A stretch of 64,000 bases of DNA from Escherichia marmotae (GCF_002900365.1 NZ_CP025979.1:248001-312000); one strand, 5' to 3'. Positions 11,025-21,946 are shown, numbered from the stretch's first letter. The notes: generated by a model from the letters alone, not told the origin. Numbers and translations: made by a program.

Positions 11025-13322
11025 ATGAAATGGCTATGTTCAGTAGGTATCGCGGTGAGTCTGGCCCTACAACCAGCACTGGCGGATGATTTGTTCGGCA
11101 ACCATCCATTAACGCCCGAAGCGCGGGATGCATTCGTCACCGATCTGCTCAAGAAAATGACGGTTGATGAGAAAATTGGTCAGCTTCGTTTAATCAGCGT
11201 TGGCCCGGATAACCCGAAAGAGGCGATCCGCGAGATGATCAAAGATGGGCAGGTGGGGGCGATTTTTAACACCGTGACTCGCCAGGATATCCGCGCCATG
11301 CAGGATCAGGTGATGGAACTAAGCCGCCTGAAAATTCCTCTCTTCTTTGCCTACGACGTGCTGCACGGTCAGCGTACCGTTTTCCCGATTAGCCTTGGTC
11401 TGGCGTCCTCTTTTAACCTCGATGCAGTGAAAACCGTGGGGCGCGTTTCAGCTTATGAAGCGGCAGACGATGGCCTGAACATGACCTGGGCGCCGATGGT
11501 CGACGTCTCGCGCGATCCGCGCTGGGGACGAGCTTCCGAAGGTTTTGGCGAAGATACGTATCTCACCTCAATTATGGGTAAAACTATGGTTGAAGCGATG
11601 CAGGGCAAAAGTCCGGCAGATCGCTACTCGGTGATGACCAGCGTTAAACACTTCGCTGCTTACGGTGCGGTAGAAGGCGGTAAAGAGTACAACACCGTCG
11701 ATATGAGTCCGCAGCGTCTGTTTAATGATTATATGCCGCCGTACAAAGCGGGGCTGGATGCAGGCAGCGGCGCGGTGATGGTGGCGCTGAACTCGCTCAA
11801 TGGTACACCGGCAACTTCCGATTCCTGGTTGCTGAAAGATGTTCTGCGCGATCAGTGGGGTTTTAAAGGCATCACGGTTTCCGATCATGGTGCAATCAAA
11901 GAGCTGATCAAACACGGCACGGCGGCAGACCCGGAAGATGCGGTGCGGGTGGCGCTTAAGTCCGGTATCAATATGAGCATGAGTGACGAGTATTACTCGA
12001 AGTATCTGCCTGGTTTGATCAAATCCGGCAAAGTGACGATGGAAGAACTGGATGACGCCACTCGTCACGTGTTGAACGTTAAATACGATATGGGGTTGTT
12101 TAACGATCCGTACAGCCATCTTGGGCCGAAAGAGTCTGACCCGGCGGATACCAATGCCGAAAGCCGTTTGCACCGCAAAGAAGCACGTGAAGTGGCGCGC
12201 GAAAGCCTGGTGTTGCTGAAAAACCGTCTCGAAACGTTACCGCTGAAAAAATCGGCAACCATTGCGGTGGTTAGCCCACTGGCAGACAGCAAACGTGACG
12301 TAATGGGAAGCTGGTCGGCAGCAGGTGTCGTCGATCAATCCGTGACTGTGCTAACCGGGATTAAAAATGCCGTTGGTGAAAACGGTAAAGTGCTGTACGC
12401 CAAAGGGGCGAACGTTACCAGTGATAAAGGCATTATAGACTTCCTGAATCAGTATGAAGAAGCGGTAAAAGTCGATCCGCGCTCGCCGCAAGAGATGATT
12501 GATGAAGCGGTGCAGACCGCGAAACAAGCTGATGTGGTGGTGGCTGTGGTCGGTGAAGCTCAGGGGATGGCGCACGAAGCCTCCAGCCGTACCGATATCA
12601 CCATCCCGCAAAGCCAGCGCGATTTGATTGCTGCCCTGAAAGCCACTGGTAAACCGCTGGTGCTGGTGTTAATGAACGGTCGCCCGCTGGCGCTGGTGAA
12701 AGAAGATCAGCAAGCCGACGCGATTCTGGAAACCTGGTTTGCCGGTACTGAAGGCGGGAATGCGATTGCCGATGTGCTGTTTGGCGATTACAACCCGTCT
12801 GGCAAGCTGCCGATGTCCTTCCCGCGTTCTGTCGGGCAGATCCCGGTTTATTACAGCCATCTGAACACGGGGCGTCCGTATAACGCCGACAAGCCAAACA
12901 AATACACTTCACGTTATTTCGATGAAGCAAACGGGGCGCTTTATCCGTTCGGTTATGGTCTGAGCTATACTACTTTCACCGTCTCTGATGTGAAACTTTC
13001 TGCGCCGACCATGAAGCGTGACGGCAAAGTGACCGCCAGCGTGCAGGTGACAAATACCGGCAAACGCGAAGGGGCGACGGTTGTCCAGATGTACTTGCAG
13101 GATGTGACGGCTTCCATGAGCCGTCCGGTGAAACAACTGAAAGGCTTTGAGAAAATCACCCTGAAACCGGGTGAAACCCAAACCGTCAGCTTCCCGATCG
13201 ATATTGAGGCGTTGAAGTTCTGGAATCAGCAGATGAAATATGACGCCGAACCCGGCAAGTTCAACGTCTTTATCGGCACTGATTCCGCACGCGTTAAGAA
13301 AGGCGAGTTTGAGTTGCTGTAA
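11025..13322 (+). CDS. bglX: Periplasmic beta-glucosidase (GH3)
   Basis: 765 residues, a family 3 glycoside hydrolase exported by a signal peptide (MKWLCSVGIAVSLALQPALA). The (beta/alpha)8 domain carries the KHFAAYGA segment and the catalytic nucleophile in TVSDHGA. An alpha/beta sandwich domain with GWSAAG-like and VVVAVVGE segments follows, then a fibronectin III-like domain. The start at MKWL gives a clean signal peptide; an earlier in-frame ATG does not. Beta-glucoside preference is known for the family; the natural periplasmic substrate is unclear. A hairpin and a REP pair follow. Confidence 0.96.
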   Translation: MKWLCSVGIAVSLALQPALADDLFGNHPLTPEARDAFVTDLLKKMTVDEKIGQLRLISVGPDNPKEAIREMIKDGQVGAIFNTVTRQDIRAMQDQVMELSRLKIPLFFAYDVLHGQRTVFPISLGLASSFNLDAVKTVGRVSAYEAADDGLNMTWAPMVDVSRDPRWGRASEGFGEDTYLTSIMGKTMVEAMQGKSPADRYSVMTSVKHFAAYGAVEGGKEYNTVDMSPQRLFNDYMPPYKAGLDAGSGAVMVALNSLNGTPATSDSWLLKDVLRDQWGFKGITVSDHGAIKELIKHGTAADPEDAVRVALKSGINMSMSDEYYSKYLPGLIKSGKVTMEELDDATRHVLNVKYDMGLFNDPYSHLGPKESDPADTNAESRLHRKEAREVARESLVLLKNRLETLPLKKSATIAVVSPLADSKRDVMGSWSAAGVVDQSVTVLTGIKNAVGENGKVLYAKGANVTSDKGIIDFLNQYEEAVKVDPRSPQEMIDEAVQTAKQADVVVAVVGEAQGMAHEASSRTDITIPQSQRDLIAALKATGKPLVLVLMNGRPLALVKEDQQADAILETWFAGTEGGNAIADVLFGDYNPSGKLPMSFPRSVGQIPVYYSHLNTGRPYNADKPNKYTSRYFDEANGALYPFGYGLSYTTFTVSDVKLSAPTMKRDGKVTASVQVTNTGKREGATVVQMYLQDVTASMSRPVKQLKGFEKITLKPGETQTVSFPIDIEALKFWNQQMKYDAEPGKFNVFIGTDSARVKKGEFELL

Positions 13323-13331
13323 CTCTTTATG

Positions 13332-13355
13332 AAGGGCGCGACGTTTGCGCCCTTT
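13332..13355 (+). terminator. Hairpin after bglX, likely terminator
   Basis: AAGGGCGC (13332-13339) pairs with GCGCCCTT (13347-13354) across a 7-nt loop, 9 bp after the bglX stop. The T-run is short (TTT), and a REP pair follows at once, so termination may be partial. Confidence 0.55.
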
Positions 13356-13434
13356 GCCTGATGCGCTGCGCTTATCAGGCCTACAGGTTGCAAACACCCC
13401 GTAGACTGGATAAGGCGCTCGCGCCGCATCCGGC
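13355..13434. repeat. REP pair downstream of bglX
   Basis: TGCCTGATGCGCTGCGCTTATCAGG and, in inverted orientation, GACTGGATAAGGCGC ... GCCGCATCCGGCA form a standard REP pair between bglX and osmF. Confidence 0.88.
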
Positions 13435-13522
13435 AAAAAAACGCGGGCAGTATTTCCCTCTTCAGTATTTATCTGATTCTGCCACTGAATTCGTCCTGTC
13501 AGGCTAATCCCGTCATTATCAA

Positions 13523-13528
13523 CTATCC
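13523..13528 (+). promoter_or_regulatory. Possible sigma-S -10 of the osmF operon
   Basis: CTATCC followed by a T-rich stretch lies about 50 bp before the osmF start. osmF-yehYXW is known to be sigma-S dependent and osmotically induced. The assignment of this hexamer is my inference and other candidates exist. Confidence 0.3.
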
Positions 13529-13577
13529 TTTTTTCTTAATTCTCTGAAAACAACAGTAAAAGAATGAGGAAAGCATC

Positions 13578-14495
13578 ATGCCACTCTCAAAGCTCCAGGC
13601 CGGTTCACTGGTTTTGATAGCCGCCGTGAGCCTGCCGCTACAGGCGGCTTCCCCCGTTAAAGTCGGTTCGAAAATCGATACCGAAGGCGCACTGCTCGGC
13701 AACATCATTTTGCAGGTGCTGGAAAACCACGGCGTTCCCACGGTAAATAAAGTCCAGCTTGGCACCACGCCAGTGGTGCGCGGGGCGATTACTTCGGGCG
13801 AACTGGATATTTACCCGGAATACACCGGCAATGGTGCTTTCTTCTTTAAAGATGAAAACGATGCGGCATGGAAAAACGCGCAACAAGGCTACGAGAAGGT
13901 CAAAAAACTCGATGCAGAGCAAAACCAGTTAATCTGGCTGACGCCCGCACCTGCGAATAACACCTGGACCATCGCCGTGCGTCAGGATATGGCAGAAAAA
14001 AACAAACTCACTTCGCTTGCCGATCTCAGTCGTTATCTGAAAGACGGTGGCACCTTTAAACTGGCGGCCTCGGCAGAGTTTATTGAACGCGCCGATGCGT
14101 TGCCCGCTTTTGAAAAAGCCTATGAATTTAAACTCGATCAGGAGCAGTTGCTGTCACTGGCAGGTGGCGACACGGCAGTGACGATTAAAGCCGCAGCCCA
14201 GCAAACGTCCGGCGTTAATGCGGCGATGGCCTACGGTACTGACGGCCCGGTAGCAGCGCTGGGGCTACAAACATTAAGCGATCCGAAAGGTGTCCAGCCA
14301 ATTTACGCGCCTGCGCCAGTGGTGCGTGCGTCGGTGTTGAAAGAGTATCCGCAAATGACGCAGTGGCTACAGCCTGTCTTCGCCAGCCTCGATGAAAAGA
14401 CGTTGCAGCAATTGAATGCCGGTATTGCTGTAGAAGGGCTGGACGCGAAAAAAGTGGCTGCCGACTACCTGAAACAAAAAGGGTGGACGAAGTAA
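13578..14495 (+). CDS. osmF: Osmoprotectant ABC transporter substrate-binding protein
   Basis: 305 residues with an N-terminal signal peptide (cleavage near QAAS) and an OpuAC/type 2 periplasmic binding fold (VGSKIDTEGALLGNIIL, then SGELDIYPEYTGNG, typical of the choline/betaine-binding family). It delivers ligand to YehW/YehY permeases energised by YehX. Reported to bind glycine betaine with low affinity. First gene of the four-gene operon; yehY begins 6 bp after its stop. Confidence 0.95.
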   Translation: MPLSKLQAGSLVLIAAVSLPLQAASPVKVGSKIDTEGALLGNIILQVLENHGVPTVNKVQLGTTPVVRGAITSGELDIYPEYTGNGAFFFKDENDAAWKNAQQGYEKVKKLDAEQNQLIWLTPAPANNTWTIAVRQDMAEKNKLTSLADLSRYLKDGGTFKLAASAEFIERADALPAFEKAYEFKLDQEQLLSLAGGDTAVTIKAAAQQTSGVNAAMAYGTDGPVAALGLQTLSDPKGVQPIYAPAPVVRASVLKEYPQMTQWLQPVFASLDEKTLQQLNAGIAVEGLDAKKVAADYLKQKGWTK

Positions 14496-14501
14496 TTTCC
14501 C

Positions 14502-15659
14502 GTGGCGCATCTTCGTATTAACTCTGTTCTGGCGTTGCTGCTGTTACTGATGGCAATAGCAGCGGCGTTGCCGTTTATCAGTTACGCACCTAACCGATTA
14601 GTTTCTGGTGAAGGTCGACAACTCTGGCAGTTGTGGCCGCAAACCATCTGGATGCTGGTGGGCGTTGGTTGCGCATGGCTGACTGCTTGTTTCGTTCCCG
14701 GAAGAAAAGGCAGCATTTTTGCTTTTCTCCTCGCGCAACTGGTGTTTATTTTGCTGGTATGGGGGGCAGGAAAAGCCGCGACGCAACTGGCGCAAAGTGG
14801 TAGCGCCCTGGCGCGTACCAGCCTCGGCAGTGGCTTCTGGCTGGCTGCGGCGTTGGCGCTGCTGGCCTGTAGCGATGCTATCCGGCGAATTTCCACGCAT
14901 CCGCTATGGCGCTGGTTGCTGCATATTCAGATCGCCATTATTCCGTTGTGGTTACTGTTCTCTGGCACGCTTAACGATCTTTCGTTAATGAAAGAGTATG
15001 CCAACCGTCAGGATGTATTCGATGATGCACTGGCTCAACATCTGGCACTGCTGTTTGGTTCGGTACTGCCTGCGCTGGTTATCGGCGTACCATTGGGCGT
15101 CTGGTGCTACTTTTCCACCGCGCGGCAGGGGGCGATTTTTTCTTTACTCAATGTCATTCAGACCGTGCCTTCGGTGGCGCTGTTTGGTTTGTTGATCGCA
15201 CCGCTTGCCGGGCTGGCCGCTACCTTTCCGTGGCTGGGGACGCTCGGCATAGCAGGAACAGGCATGACGCCAGCATTGATTGCCCTGGTGCTCTATGCCT
15301 TGTTGCCGCTGGTGCGCGGCGTGGTAGTGGGCTTGAACCAGATCCCGCGCGATGTGCTGGAAAGCGCCAGAGCAATGGGCATGAGCGGGGGGCAGCGATT
15401 CCTTCATGTCCAGTTACCTCTGGCGCTGCCGGTATTTCTGCGCAGTCTGCGGGTGGTAATGGTGCAGACCGTCGGTATGGCGGTGATTGCGGCGTTAATT
15501 GGCGCGGGCGGTTTTGGTGCGCTGGTTTTTCAGGGACTGTTAAGCAGTGCCATTGATTTAGTGTTGCTGGGGGTGATCCCGGTGATTGTACTGGCGGTGC
15601 TGATCGACGCGCTGTTCGATTTGGTTATCGCACTGCTGAAGGTGAAAAGTCATGATTGA
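14502..15659 (+). CDS. yehY: Osmoprotectant ABC transporter permease
   Basis: 385 residues, start codon GTG directly after osmF. The N-terminal ~170 residues form extra membrane helices; the C-terminal half is a binding-protein-dependent permease domain with the EAA-type loop ([24 protein letters not shown]). It pairs with YehW. Its 3' end overlaps yehX by 8 bp, showing tight coupling. K-12's protein has the same length by memory. Confidence 0.94.
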   Translation: MAHLRINSVLALLLLLMAIAAALPFISYAPNRLVSGEGRQLWQLWPQTIWMLVGVGCAWLTACFVPGRKGSIFAFLLAQLVFILLVWGAGKAATQLAQSGSALARTSLGSGFWLAAALALLACSDAIRRISTHPLWRWLLHIQIAIIPLWLLFSGTLNDLSLMKEYANRQDVFDDALAQHLALLFGSVLPALVIGVPLGVWCYFSTARQGAIFSLLNVIQTVPSVALFGLLIAPLAGLAATFPWLGTLGIAGTGMTPALIALVLYALLPLVRGVVVGLNQIPRDVLESARAMGMSGGQRFLHVQLPLALPVFLRSLRVVMVQTVGMAVIAALIGAGGFGALVFQGLLSSAIDLVLLGVIPVIVLAVLIDALFDLVIALLKVKSHD

Positions 15660-16578
15660 ATTTAGCCATGTCAGCAAACAGTTCGGCACGCAAAAGGCCG
15701 TTAACGATCTCAATCTCAATTTTCAGGAGGGGAGCTTTTCGGTGCTGATTGGCACGTCAGGCTCCGGTAAATCAACCACTCTGAAGATGATCAACCGCCT
15801 GGTGGAGCACGACAGTGGCGTGATCCGTTTTGCCGGAGAAGAGATTCGTTCGCTGCCAGTGCTGGAGCTGCGCCGCCGAATGGGCTACGCCATTCAGTCG
15901 ATAGGTTTATTTCCCCACTGGAGCGTGGCGCAAAATATCGCCACCGTACCGCAATTACAAAAATGGTCGCGGGCGCGAATTGACGATCGTATCGACGAAT
16001 TAATGGCGCTACTGGGGCTGGAGGCAAATTTACGCGAGCGTTATCCGCATCAGCTTTCCGGCGGTCAGCAGCAGCGCGTGGGGGTTGCCCGTGCACTGGC
16101 TGCCGATCCACAAGTCTTGCTGATGGATGAACCGTTTGGCGCACTGGATCCGGTAACGCGCGGCGCGTTGCAACAAGAGATGACGCGCATTCACCGTTTG
16201 CTGGGGCGCACCATTGTGCTGGTGACTCACGATATCGATGAGGCGCTGCGCCTGGCGGAACATCTGGTGCTGATGGATCATGGTGAAGTGGTGCAGCAGG
16301 GCAATCCGCTGGCGATGCTTACCCGTCCGGCGAATGATTTTGTGCGCCAGTTTTTTGGTCACAGCGAGCTGGGCGTGCGCCTGTTATCGTTACGCAGTGT
16401 GACCGATTATGTGCGCCGCAACGAACGTGCTGAAGGTGAGGCGCTGGCAGAAGAGATGACGCTACGTGATGCACTCTCATTGTTTGTCGCCCGTGGCTGT
16501 GAAGTGCTGCCGGTGGTTAACGCTCAAGGCCAATCTTGCGGCACACTGCATTTTCAGGATCTGCTGATGGAGGCGTAA
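15652..16578 (+). CDS. yehX: Osmoprotectant ABC transporter ATP-binding protein
   Basis: 308 residues, a ProV/OpuCA-like ATPase. Walker A is GTSGSGKST (34-42), the signature is LSGGQQQR, Walker B is VLLMDEP and the switch histidine sits in LVTHD. A C-terminal CBS-type regulatory region follows the ATPase (about residues 240-308), as in betaine importers that sense ionic strength. Overlaps yehY and ends 4 bp before yehW. Confidence 0.95.
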   Translation: MIEFSHVSKQFGTQKAVNDLNLNFQEGSFSVLIGTSGSGKSTTLKMINRLVEHDSGVIRFAGEEIRSLPVLELRRRMGYAIQSIGLFPHWSVAQNIATVPQLQKWSRARIDDRIDELMALLGLEANLRERYPHQLSGGQQQRVGVARALAADPQVLLMDEPFGALDPVTRGALQQEMTRIHRLLGRTIVLVTHDIDEALRLAEHLVLMDHGEVVQQGNPLAMLTRPANDFVRQFFGHSELGVRLLSLRSVTDYVRRNERAEGEALAEEMTLRDALSLFVARGCEVLPVVNAQGQSCGTLHFQDLLMEA

Positions 16579-16582
16579 TCGC

Positions 16583-17314
16583 ATGAAAATAGTGCGCGAT
16601 CCGCTTTTCTGGTTGATTGCCCTGTTTGTGGCGCTGATTTTCTGGCTGCCATACAGCCAGCCGCTGTTCGGTGCCTTATTCCCACAACTGCCGCGGCCTG
16701 TTTATCAGCAAGAAAGTTTTGCTTCCCTGGCGCTGGCCCATTTCTGGCTGGTGGGGATCTCAAGTTTGTTTGCCGTGGCTATTGGCGTCGGTGCAGGAAT
16801 TGCGGTCACTCGCGCGTGGGGCGCGGAGTTTCGCCCGATGGTGGAAAACATAGCCGCCGTTGGGCAGACTTTTCCACCCGTAGCGGTACTGGCGATTGCC
16901 GTTCCGGTGATGGGGTTTGGTCTGCAGCCAGCGATTATTGCGCTGATCCTTTATGGTGTATTGCCCATCTTACAGGCGACACTTGCAGGACTGGGAGCGA
17001 TTGATGATAGCGTGACAGACGTTGCCAAAGGTATGGGAATGAGCCGGAGTCAGCGATTGCGTAAAGTGGAGTTACCGTTGGCCGCACCAGTGATTCTGGC
17101 TGGCGTGCGGACTTCGGTGATTATCAACATTGGCACGGCGACCATCGCCTCAACGGTCGGGGCCAGCACGCTGGGAACGCCGATCATCATCGGACTTAGC
17201 GGATTTAATACCGCTTATGTCATTCAGGGGGCGTTGCTGGTGGCACTGGCGGCGATCATCGTAGACCGCCTGTTTGAACGGCTGGTGCAGCGACTTAGCC
17301 AGCACGCAAAATAA
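16583..17314 (+). CDS. yehW: Osmoprotectant ABC transporter permease
   Basis: 243 residues, a compact permease of six membrane segments with the EAA loop ([24 protein letters not shown]). Last gene of osmF-yehYXW. Its final 20 bp overlap the 3' end of yohO, which is encoded on the opposite strand. Confidence 0.94.
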   Translation: MKIVRDPLFWLIALFVALIFWLPYSQPLFGALFPQLPRPVYQQESFASLALAHFWLVGISSLFAVAIGVGAGIAVTRAWGAEFRPMVENIAAVGQTFPPVAVLAIAVPVMGFGLQPAIIALILYGVLPILQATLAGLGAIDDSVTDVAKGMGMSRSQRLRKVELPLAAPVILAGVRTSVIINIGTATIASTVGASTLGTPIIIGLSGFNTAYVIQGALLVALAAIIVDRLFERLVQRLSQHAK

Positions 17315-17402
17315 AGGTATAACCTGCGAGCATGACGCCACCGATACCGCCTAACGCCATCAACAGGAACAGGGTGATAACCCCAATTTTAGCTATGCGC
17401 AT
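17295..17402 (-). CDS. yohO: YohO, 35-residue membrane microprotein
   Basis: The minus strand encodes [19 protein letters not shown] and sixteen more residues ending FILRAG. It forms one hydrophobic helix and matches the known small protein YohO. An AAGGAG ribosome-binding site sits just upstream (17408-17413 region). It ends inside the yehW stop region on the other strand. Function unknown. Confidence 0.9.
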   Translation of the reverse strand: MRIAKIGVITLFLLMALGGIGGVMLAGYTFILRAG

Positions 17403-17461
17403 AATGCACTCCTTATGTTAACGAAAGGATTGTACAGTAAAGCGCATTTGTTAACGAATCA

Positions 17462-18193
17462 TTAAATGCCAAGCGGGAAAATATCATGTCCTTGCTCTTG
17501 CCAGTGGGTAAGTTGCTGCTGCTGGGCGGGAGACTGGTTGTCACCGCACCATACCAATAATGTTCGGCCTCCGAACAGTTCCGGGCGTAGCTGATTGAGC
17601 GAGTGAGCGAGAACATCAATACGCCATCCCTGTTGGCTGGCGATCCAGCCTTCCAGCCACAGGCGGGTGGTGTCCTGAATATTCCAGCCGACGACCAGCG
17701 CATCTTTGCCCTGTTTTTTACGTGCCGAGGCCAGACAAATGGCGATGTAGTTGATCAACACGCCATCAAGGATCGCCAGCAACGTCTGGAGGGTTGGCTG
17801 CTGACACTGAAGCCGTCGGCGCAGAGGAATAAACAGATGTGTGGTGAGGGTCTGAGCGGGATAATCCTGACCGCGCTCTTTGATCCACATTCGCAGACTT
17901 TGCAGATTGCCGCTTTGCAGGTAATTAAGCAGAGTTTCTTGCTGATCGCGCCAGCCGTTCTGCACATCAACATTTTCATTACTGAGTAGCATTTTGACTT
18001 TGCTCACCTGCACGCCGTTGTCGATCCAGCGTTTGATCTCCCGGATCCGGTCGATATCCGCATCGTTGAACAGGCGATGACCGCCGTCGGTCCGCTGTGG
18101 TTTCAGCAATCCGTAACGTCTCTGCCACGCGCGTAACGTGACAGGATTGATATCACAAAGCAACGCCACTTCACCAATTGTGTAAAGCGCCAT
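17462..18193 (-). CDS. mlrA: MerR-family transcription activator of csgD
   Basis: 243 residues. The N-terminal MerR winged helix (YTIGEVALLCDINPVTLRAW, then RRYGLLKPQRTDGGHRLF) recognises DNA. The C-terminal ~130 residues form the sensory domain that binds the diguanylate cyclase/phosphodiesterase pair DgcM-PdeR in K-12. MlrA activates csgD and so curli and biofilm matrix. The start at MALYTIG is chosen over one four codons earlier because the MerR helix begins here. Divergent from btsS. Confidence 0.95.
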   Translation of the reverse strand: MALYTIGEVALLCDINPVTLRAWQRRYGLLKPQRTDGGHRLFNDADIDRIREIKRWIDNGVQVSKVKMLLSNENVDVQNGWRDQQETLLNYLQSGNLQSLRMWIKERGQDYPAQTLTTHLFIPLRRRLQCQQPTLQTLLAILDGVLINYIAICLASARKKQGKDALVVGWNIQDTTRLWLEGWIASQQGWRIDVLAHSLNQLRPELFGGRTLLVWCGDNQSPAQQQQLTHWQEQGHDIFPLGI

Positions 18194-18418
18194 CCATCCT
18201 ACCACCCTTGCTCGCGAGGTCCCGGTTTAACTTTAGACGTAGTTTTGCGAACCAGGTAGTTTTGCCCGTTTTTTGTTCATCTTCAGGGTGATTTTGTTTT
18301 TGCCAGATTGTTTTGAGTGATCGTAATCACGAATTCTCATTTTTCTGCAAGAGTTCAAAGAAAGTTAAACGCAGGCAATGTATGTTACGCATGTTTAAGG
18401 GATCTGTGGTTTGCGGGT

Positions 18419-20104
18419 ATGTACGATTTTAATCTGGTGTTGCTGCTGCTTCAGCAGATGTGCGTTTTTCTGGTTATCGCGTGGTTAATGAGTAAAACGC
18501 CATTATTCATACCATTAATGCAGGTCACGGTTCGTCTGCCGCATAAATTTCTCTGCTATATCGTCTTTTCCATCTTCTGCATCATGGGCACCTGGTTCGG
18601 GCTGCACATTGACGATTCTATTGCCAACACCCGGGCGATTGGCGCGGTGATGGGCGGCTTACTGGGCGGCCCGGTGGTGGGCGGGCTGGTTGGTCTGACC
18701 GGCGGGTTACATCGTTACTCGATGGGAGGCATGACCGCGCTGAGTTGCATGATCTCGACCATCGTCGAAGGTTTGCTCGGGGGGCTGGTACACAGCATCC
18801 TGATCCGTCGCGGGCGCACCGATAAAGTCTTTAATCCGATTACCGCAGGTGCTGTTACATTCGTCGCGGAAATGGTGCAGATGCTGATTATTCTGGCGAT
18901 TGCCCGACCTTATGAAGACGCCGTGCGTCTGGTGAGTAATATCGCTGCGCCGATGATGGTAACCAACACCGTGGGCGCGGCGCTGTTTATGCGCATTTTG
19001 CTTGATAAGCGCGCGATGTTTGAAAAATACACTTCGGCTTTTTCTGCCACGGCGCTGAAAGTGGCAGCCTCGACAGAAGGGATTTTGCGCCAGGGCTTTA
19101 ATGAAGTGAACAGCATGAAAGTGGCGCAAGTGCTCTATAAAGAGCTGGATATTGGGGCGGTGGCGATTACCGATCGTGAGAAACTGCTGGCGTTTACCGG
19201 AATTGGCGATGATCACCATCTGCCCGGTAAGCCAATCTCTTCTACGTACACCTTAAAAGCGATAGAAACCGGCGAAGTGGTGTACGCCGACGGCAACGAA
19301 GTGCCTTACCGTTGTTCTCTGCACCCGCAGTGCAAGTTAGGTTCAACGCTGGTTATTCCATTGCGTGGCGAAAATCAGCGGGTGGTGGGAACCATCAAAT
19401 TGTATGAAGCGAAAAACCGCCTGTTCAGTTCGATCAACCGCACGCTGGGTGAGGGGATCGCACAACTCCTTTCGGCGCAGATCCTCGCCGGGCAGTATGA
19501 GCGGCAAAAAGCGATGCTTACGCAGTCGGAAATCAAGCTGTTACACGCCCAGGTGAATCCCCATTTCCTGTTCAATGCGCTTAATACCATTAAAGCGGTG
19601 ATCCGCCGCGACAGTGAGCAGGCCAGTCAACTGGTGCAGTATCTTTCTACTTTTTTCCGCAAAAACTTAAAGCGGCCTTCGGAGTTTGTTACTCTCGCTG
19701 ACGAGATTGAACATGTGAACGCTTATCTGCAAATTGAAAAGGCGCGTTTTCAGTCGCGCTTGCAGGTCAATATTTCTATTCCGGAGGAATTATCCCAGCA
19801 GCAGTTGCCCGCGTTTACCCTACAACCGATAGTCGAAAACGCCATTAAACATGGGACATCGCAACTACTGGATACCGGGAGAGTGGCAATTAGCGCGCGC
19901 CGTGAAGGGCAACATTTAATGCTGGAGATCGAAGATAATGCCGGTTTGTATCAACCGGTAACCAATGCCAGCGGGCTGGGGATGAATCTGGTGGATAAGC
20001 GTTTACGTGAACGGTTTGGCGATGACTATGGGATCAGCGTCGCCTGTGAGCCTGATAGTTACACCCGAATAACGTTACGACTGCCATGGAGGGATGAGGC
20101 ATGA
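18419..20104 (+). CDS. btsS: Pyruvate-sensing LytS-family histidine kinase
   Basis: 561 residues. A 5TM-LYT sensor (about residues 5-195) with the [18 protein letters not shown] signature is followed by a GAF-like domain and a His_kinase domain whose phospho-acceptor lies in [14 protein letters not shown]. An HATPase_c domain has N-box VENAIKHG and G-box GLGMNLV. BtsS senses extracellular pyruvate and phosphorylates BtsR to induce btsT. Start is at MYDFNLV; the upstream in-frame extension is not membrane-like. It overlaps btsR by 4 bp. Confidence 0.95.
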   Translation: MYDFNLVLLLLQQMCVFLVIAWLMSKTPLFIPLMQVTVRLPHKFLCYIVFSIFCIMGTWFGLHIDDSIANTRAIGAVMGGLLGGPVVGGLVGLTGGLHRYSMGGMTALSCMISTIVEGLLGGLVHSILIRRGRTDKVFNPITAGAVTFVAEMVQMLIILAIARPYEDAVRLVSNIAAPMMVTNTVGAALFMRILLDKRAMFEKYTSAFSATALKVAASTEGILRQGFNEVNSMKVAQVLYKELDIGAVAITDREKLLAFTGIGDDHHLPGKPISSTYTLKAIETGEVVYADGNEVPYRCSLHPQCKLGSTLVIPLRGENQRVVGTIKLYEAKNRLFSSINRTLGEGIAQLLSAQILAGQYERQKAMLTQSEIKLLHAQVNPHFLFNALNTIKAVIRRDSEQASQLVQYLSTFFRKNLKRPSEFVTLADEIEHVNAYLQIEKARFQSRLQVNISIPEELSQQQLPAFTLQPIVENAIKHGTSQLLDTGRVAISARREGQHLMLEIEDNAGLYQPVTNASGLGMNLVDKRLRERFGDDYGISVACEPDSYTRITLRLPWRDEA

Positions 20105-20820
20105 TTAGAGTCTTAATTGTCGATGATGAACCGTTAGCACGGGAAAACCTGCGCGTATTTTTGCAAGAGCAGAGCGATATTGAAATCGTCGGTGAGTGTT
20201 CAAACGCCGTGGAAGGGATTGGCGCGGTGCATAAACTGCGCCCGGATGTGCTGTTTCTCGATATCCAGATGCCGCGCATCAGTGGTCTGGAAATGGTGGG
20301 GATGCTCGACCCGGAACATCGTCCATATATCGTTTTTCTGACTGCGTTTGATGAATACGCCATTAAAGCCTTTGAAGAACATGCTTTTGATTATCTACTG
20401 AAGCCGATTGATGAAGCGCGGCTGGAGAAATCCCTGACCCGCCTGCGTCAGGAACGCAGCAAGCAGGATGTTTCCTTGTTGTCGGAGAATCAGCAAGGAC
20501 TGAAATTTATCCCTTGTACCGGTCACAGCCGTATTTATTTGCTGCAAATGAAAGATGTGGCATTTGTCAGCAGTCGGATGAGCGGTGTTTACGTCACCAG
20601 TCACGAAGGTAAAGAGGGCTTCACTGAACTGACTTTACGCACTCTGGAGAGTCGTACGCCGCTACTGCGTTGTCATCGGCAGTATCTGGTTAACCTCGCG
20701 CATTTGCAGGAGATTCGTCTGGAGGATAACGGCCAGGCGGAGTTGATTTTGCGTAATGGCTTAACCGTTCCGGTCAGCCGTCGTTATCTGAAAAGTTTAA
20801 AAGAGGCGATTGGCCTGTAA
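20101..20820 (+). CDS. btsR: LytTR-family response regulator
   Basis: 239 residues: a receiver domain (acidic pocket DDEP, phospho-aspartate in FLDIQMP, Lys in LLKPID) and a C-terminal LytTR DNA-binding domain ([13 protein letters not shown] to SRRYLKSL). Partner of BtsS, encoded with an ATGA overlap. Activates the pyruvate transporter gene btsT. Confidence 0.96.
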   Translation: MIRVLIVDDEPLARENLRVFLQEQSDIEIVGECSNAVEGIGAVHKLRPDVLFLDIQMPRISGLEMVGMLDPEHRPYIVFLTAFDEYAIKAFEEHAFDYLLKPIDEARLEKSLTRLRQERSKQDVSLLSENQQGLKFIPCTGHSRIYLLQMKDVAFVSSRMSGVYVTSHEGKEGFTELTLRTLESRTPLLRCHRQYLVNLAHLQEIRLEDNGQAELILRNGLTVPVSRRYLKSLKEAIGL

Positions 20821-20866
20821 AAGACTGCTAAAATGGCTTTTTGCCTCATCAACACCTGAAGGCCTC

Positions 20867-21337
20867 ATGCTAAGTAACGATATTCTGCGCAGCGTGCGCT
20901 ACATTTTAAAAGCCAATAATAACGACCTGGTGCGTATTCTCGCGCTGAGCAATGTTGAAGCTACCGCCGATCAGATCGCTATCTGGCTGCGTAAAGAAGA
21001 CGAAGAGGGATTTCAACGTTGCCCGGACATTATTTTGTCTTCATTCCTGAATGGCCTGATTTATGAAAAACGCGGCAGGGATGAGTCTGCACCGGCACTG
21101 GAGCCGGAACGTCGTATTAATAACAACATTGTGCTGAAAAAATTGCGCATCGCGTTTTCGCTGAAAACCGATGACATTCTGGCGATCCTCACCGAACAGC
21201 AGTTCCGTGTTTCCATGCCGGAAATTACTGCAATGATGCGCGCACCGGATCATAAAAACTTCCGCGAATGCGGTGATCAATTCTTGCGTTATTTTCTGCG
21301 AGGGCTGGCAGCGCGCCAGCATGTGAAGAAAAGCTAA
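20867..21337 (+). CDS. yehS: YehS, DUF1456 protein
   Basis: 156 residues made of two similar DUF1456 repeats: SNDILRSVRYILKANNNDLV near the N-terminus and NNIVLKKLRIAFSLKTDDIL near residue 85, each followed by a helical segment with a W/F-R pattern. Start at MLSND gives the family length; a longer frame overlaps btsR. Follows btsSR by 46 bp and may be co-transcribed. Function unknown. Confidence 0.92.
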   Translation: MLSNDILRSVRYILKANNNDLVRILALSNVEATADQIAIWLRKEDEEGFQRCPDIILSSFLNGLIYEKRGRDESAPALEPERRINNNIVLKKLRIAFSLKTDDILAILTEQQFRVSMPEITAMMRAPDHKNFRECGDQFLRYFLRGLAARQHVKKS

Positions 21338-21346
21338 GACGGATAT

Positions 21347-21372
21347 GGCGGCCATGTAAGAACATGGCCGCC
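21347..21372. terminator. Bidirectional terminator between yehS and yehR
   Basis: GGCGGCCATGT (21347-21357) and ACATGGCCGCC (21362-21372) form a perfect 11-bp stem with a 4-nt loop in the 41-bp gap between two convergent stops. The flanking T/A tracts are weak, but placement and stem strength argue for termination in both directions. Confidence 0.75.
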
Positions 21373-21378
21373 GACAGA

Positions 21379-21840
21379 TTATTTCACTTCTTTAAAGCCT
21401 GCGGCTTTCATCACCAGTTCCATTTGCGCCATAGTGATGCCTTTTTTGGCATCTTCAGCAGAAATGTTGATGCCAGAAATACCCTGCAGGGCTTTAAAAT
21501 CAACTTTCTCCATATCGATAGTTACGTTTTCCTGTGCGTAAGTATCTGTAAAAGTTAATTTTTCTTCAACGCCAGCAATGTTTTTATATTTTGCGCTTAA
21601 CGGCTCAAGCGTTTTAGCTGCATCTTCTTTGTTAGCCGCACCGATGGATGCGAACTGAATTTTAGTTTCTGAAGATTGCTTAAGTACCTTGTCGCCTTTG
21701 TAGACATAGGTAATGGCAATTTCAGTACCGTTCAGATTGGCACTAAATTTCTTTGATTCTTCTTTGTCACCACAGCCAGCGAGAGAGAAAACCAGAACAG
21801 ATGCAACAACGAGGGAAAACAGCTTGTTGAAAGCCTTCAT
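21379..21840 (-). CDS. yehR: YehR, DUF1307 lipoprotein
   Basis: 153 residues with a lipoprotein signal (LVFSLAGC, lipidated Cys23; Gly at +2 favours outer-membrane sorting). The mature part is a small soluble domain rich in Lys/Glu, the DUF1307 fold. Start at MKAFNKLF leaves a clean signal peptide. Encoded downstream of yehQ on the same strand with a 106-bp gap. Function unknown. Confidence 0.92.
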   Translation of the reverse strand: MKAFNKLFSLVVASVLVFSLAGCGDKEESKKFSANLNGTEIAITYVYKGDKVLKQSSETKIQFASIGAANKEDAAKTLEPLSAKYKNIAGVEEKLTFTDTYAQENVTIDMEKVDFKALQGISGINISAEDAKKGITMAQMELVMKAAGFKEVK

Positions 21841-21946
21841 GTAAAACTCCATTTTATCAAGATCAGAAAACTGGTGACTCTCACCAGGGCGCTATAGAAT
21901 ATTCTTTATACCTCGTCTTGAGCAGTCCGGAAATGGAGTAGAACTC

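Noticed and set aside
11568..12173. 201-codon open frame opposite bglX
   Set aside because: Antisense shadow of the GH3 gene with His/Arg-rich low-likelihood composition.
14502..14510. Frameshift or missing start at yehY
   Set aside because: No ATG is present, but GTG at 14502 gives the expected 385-residue length and sits correctly after osmF.
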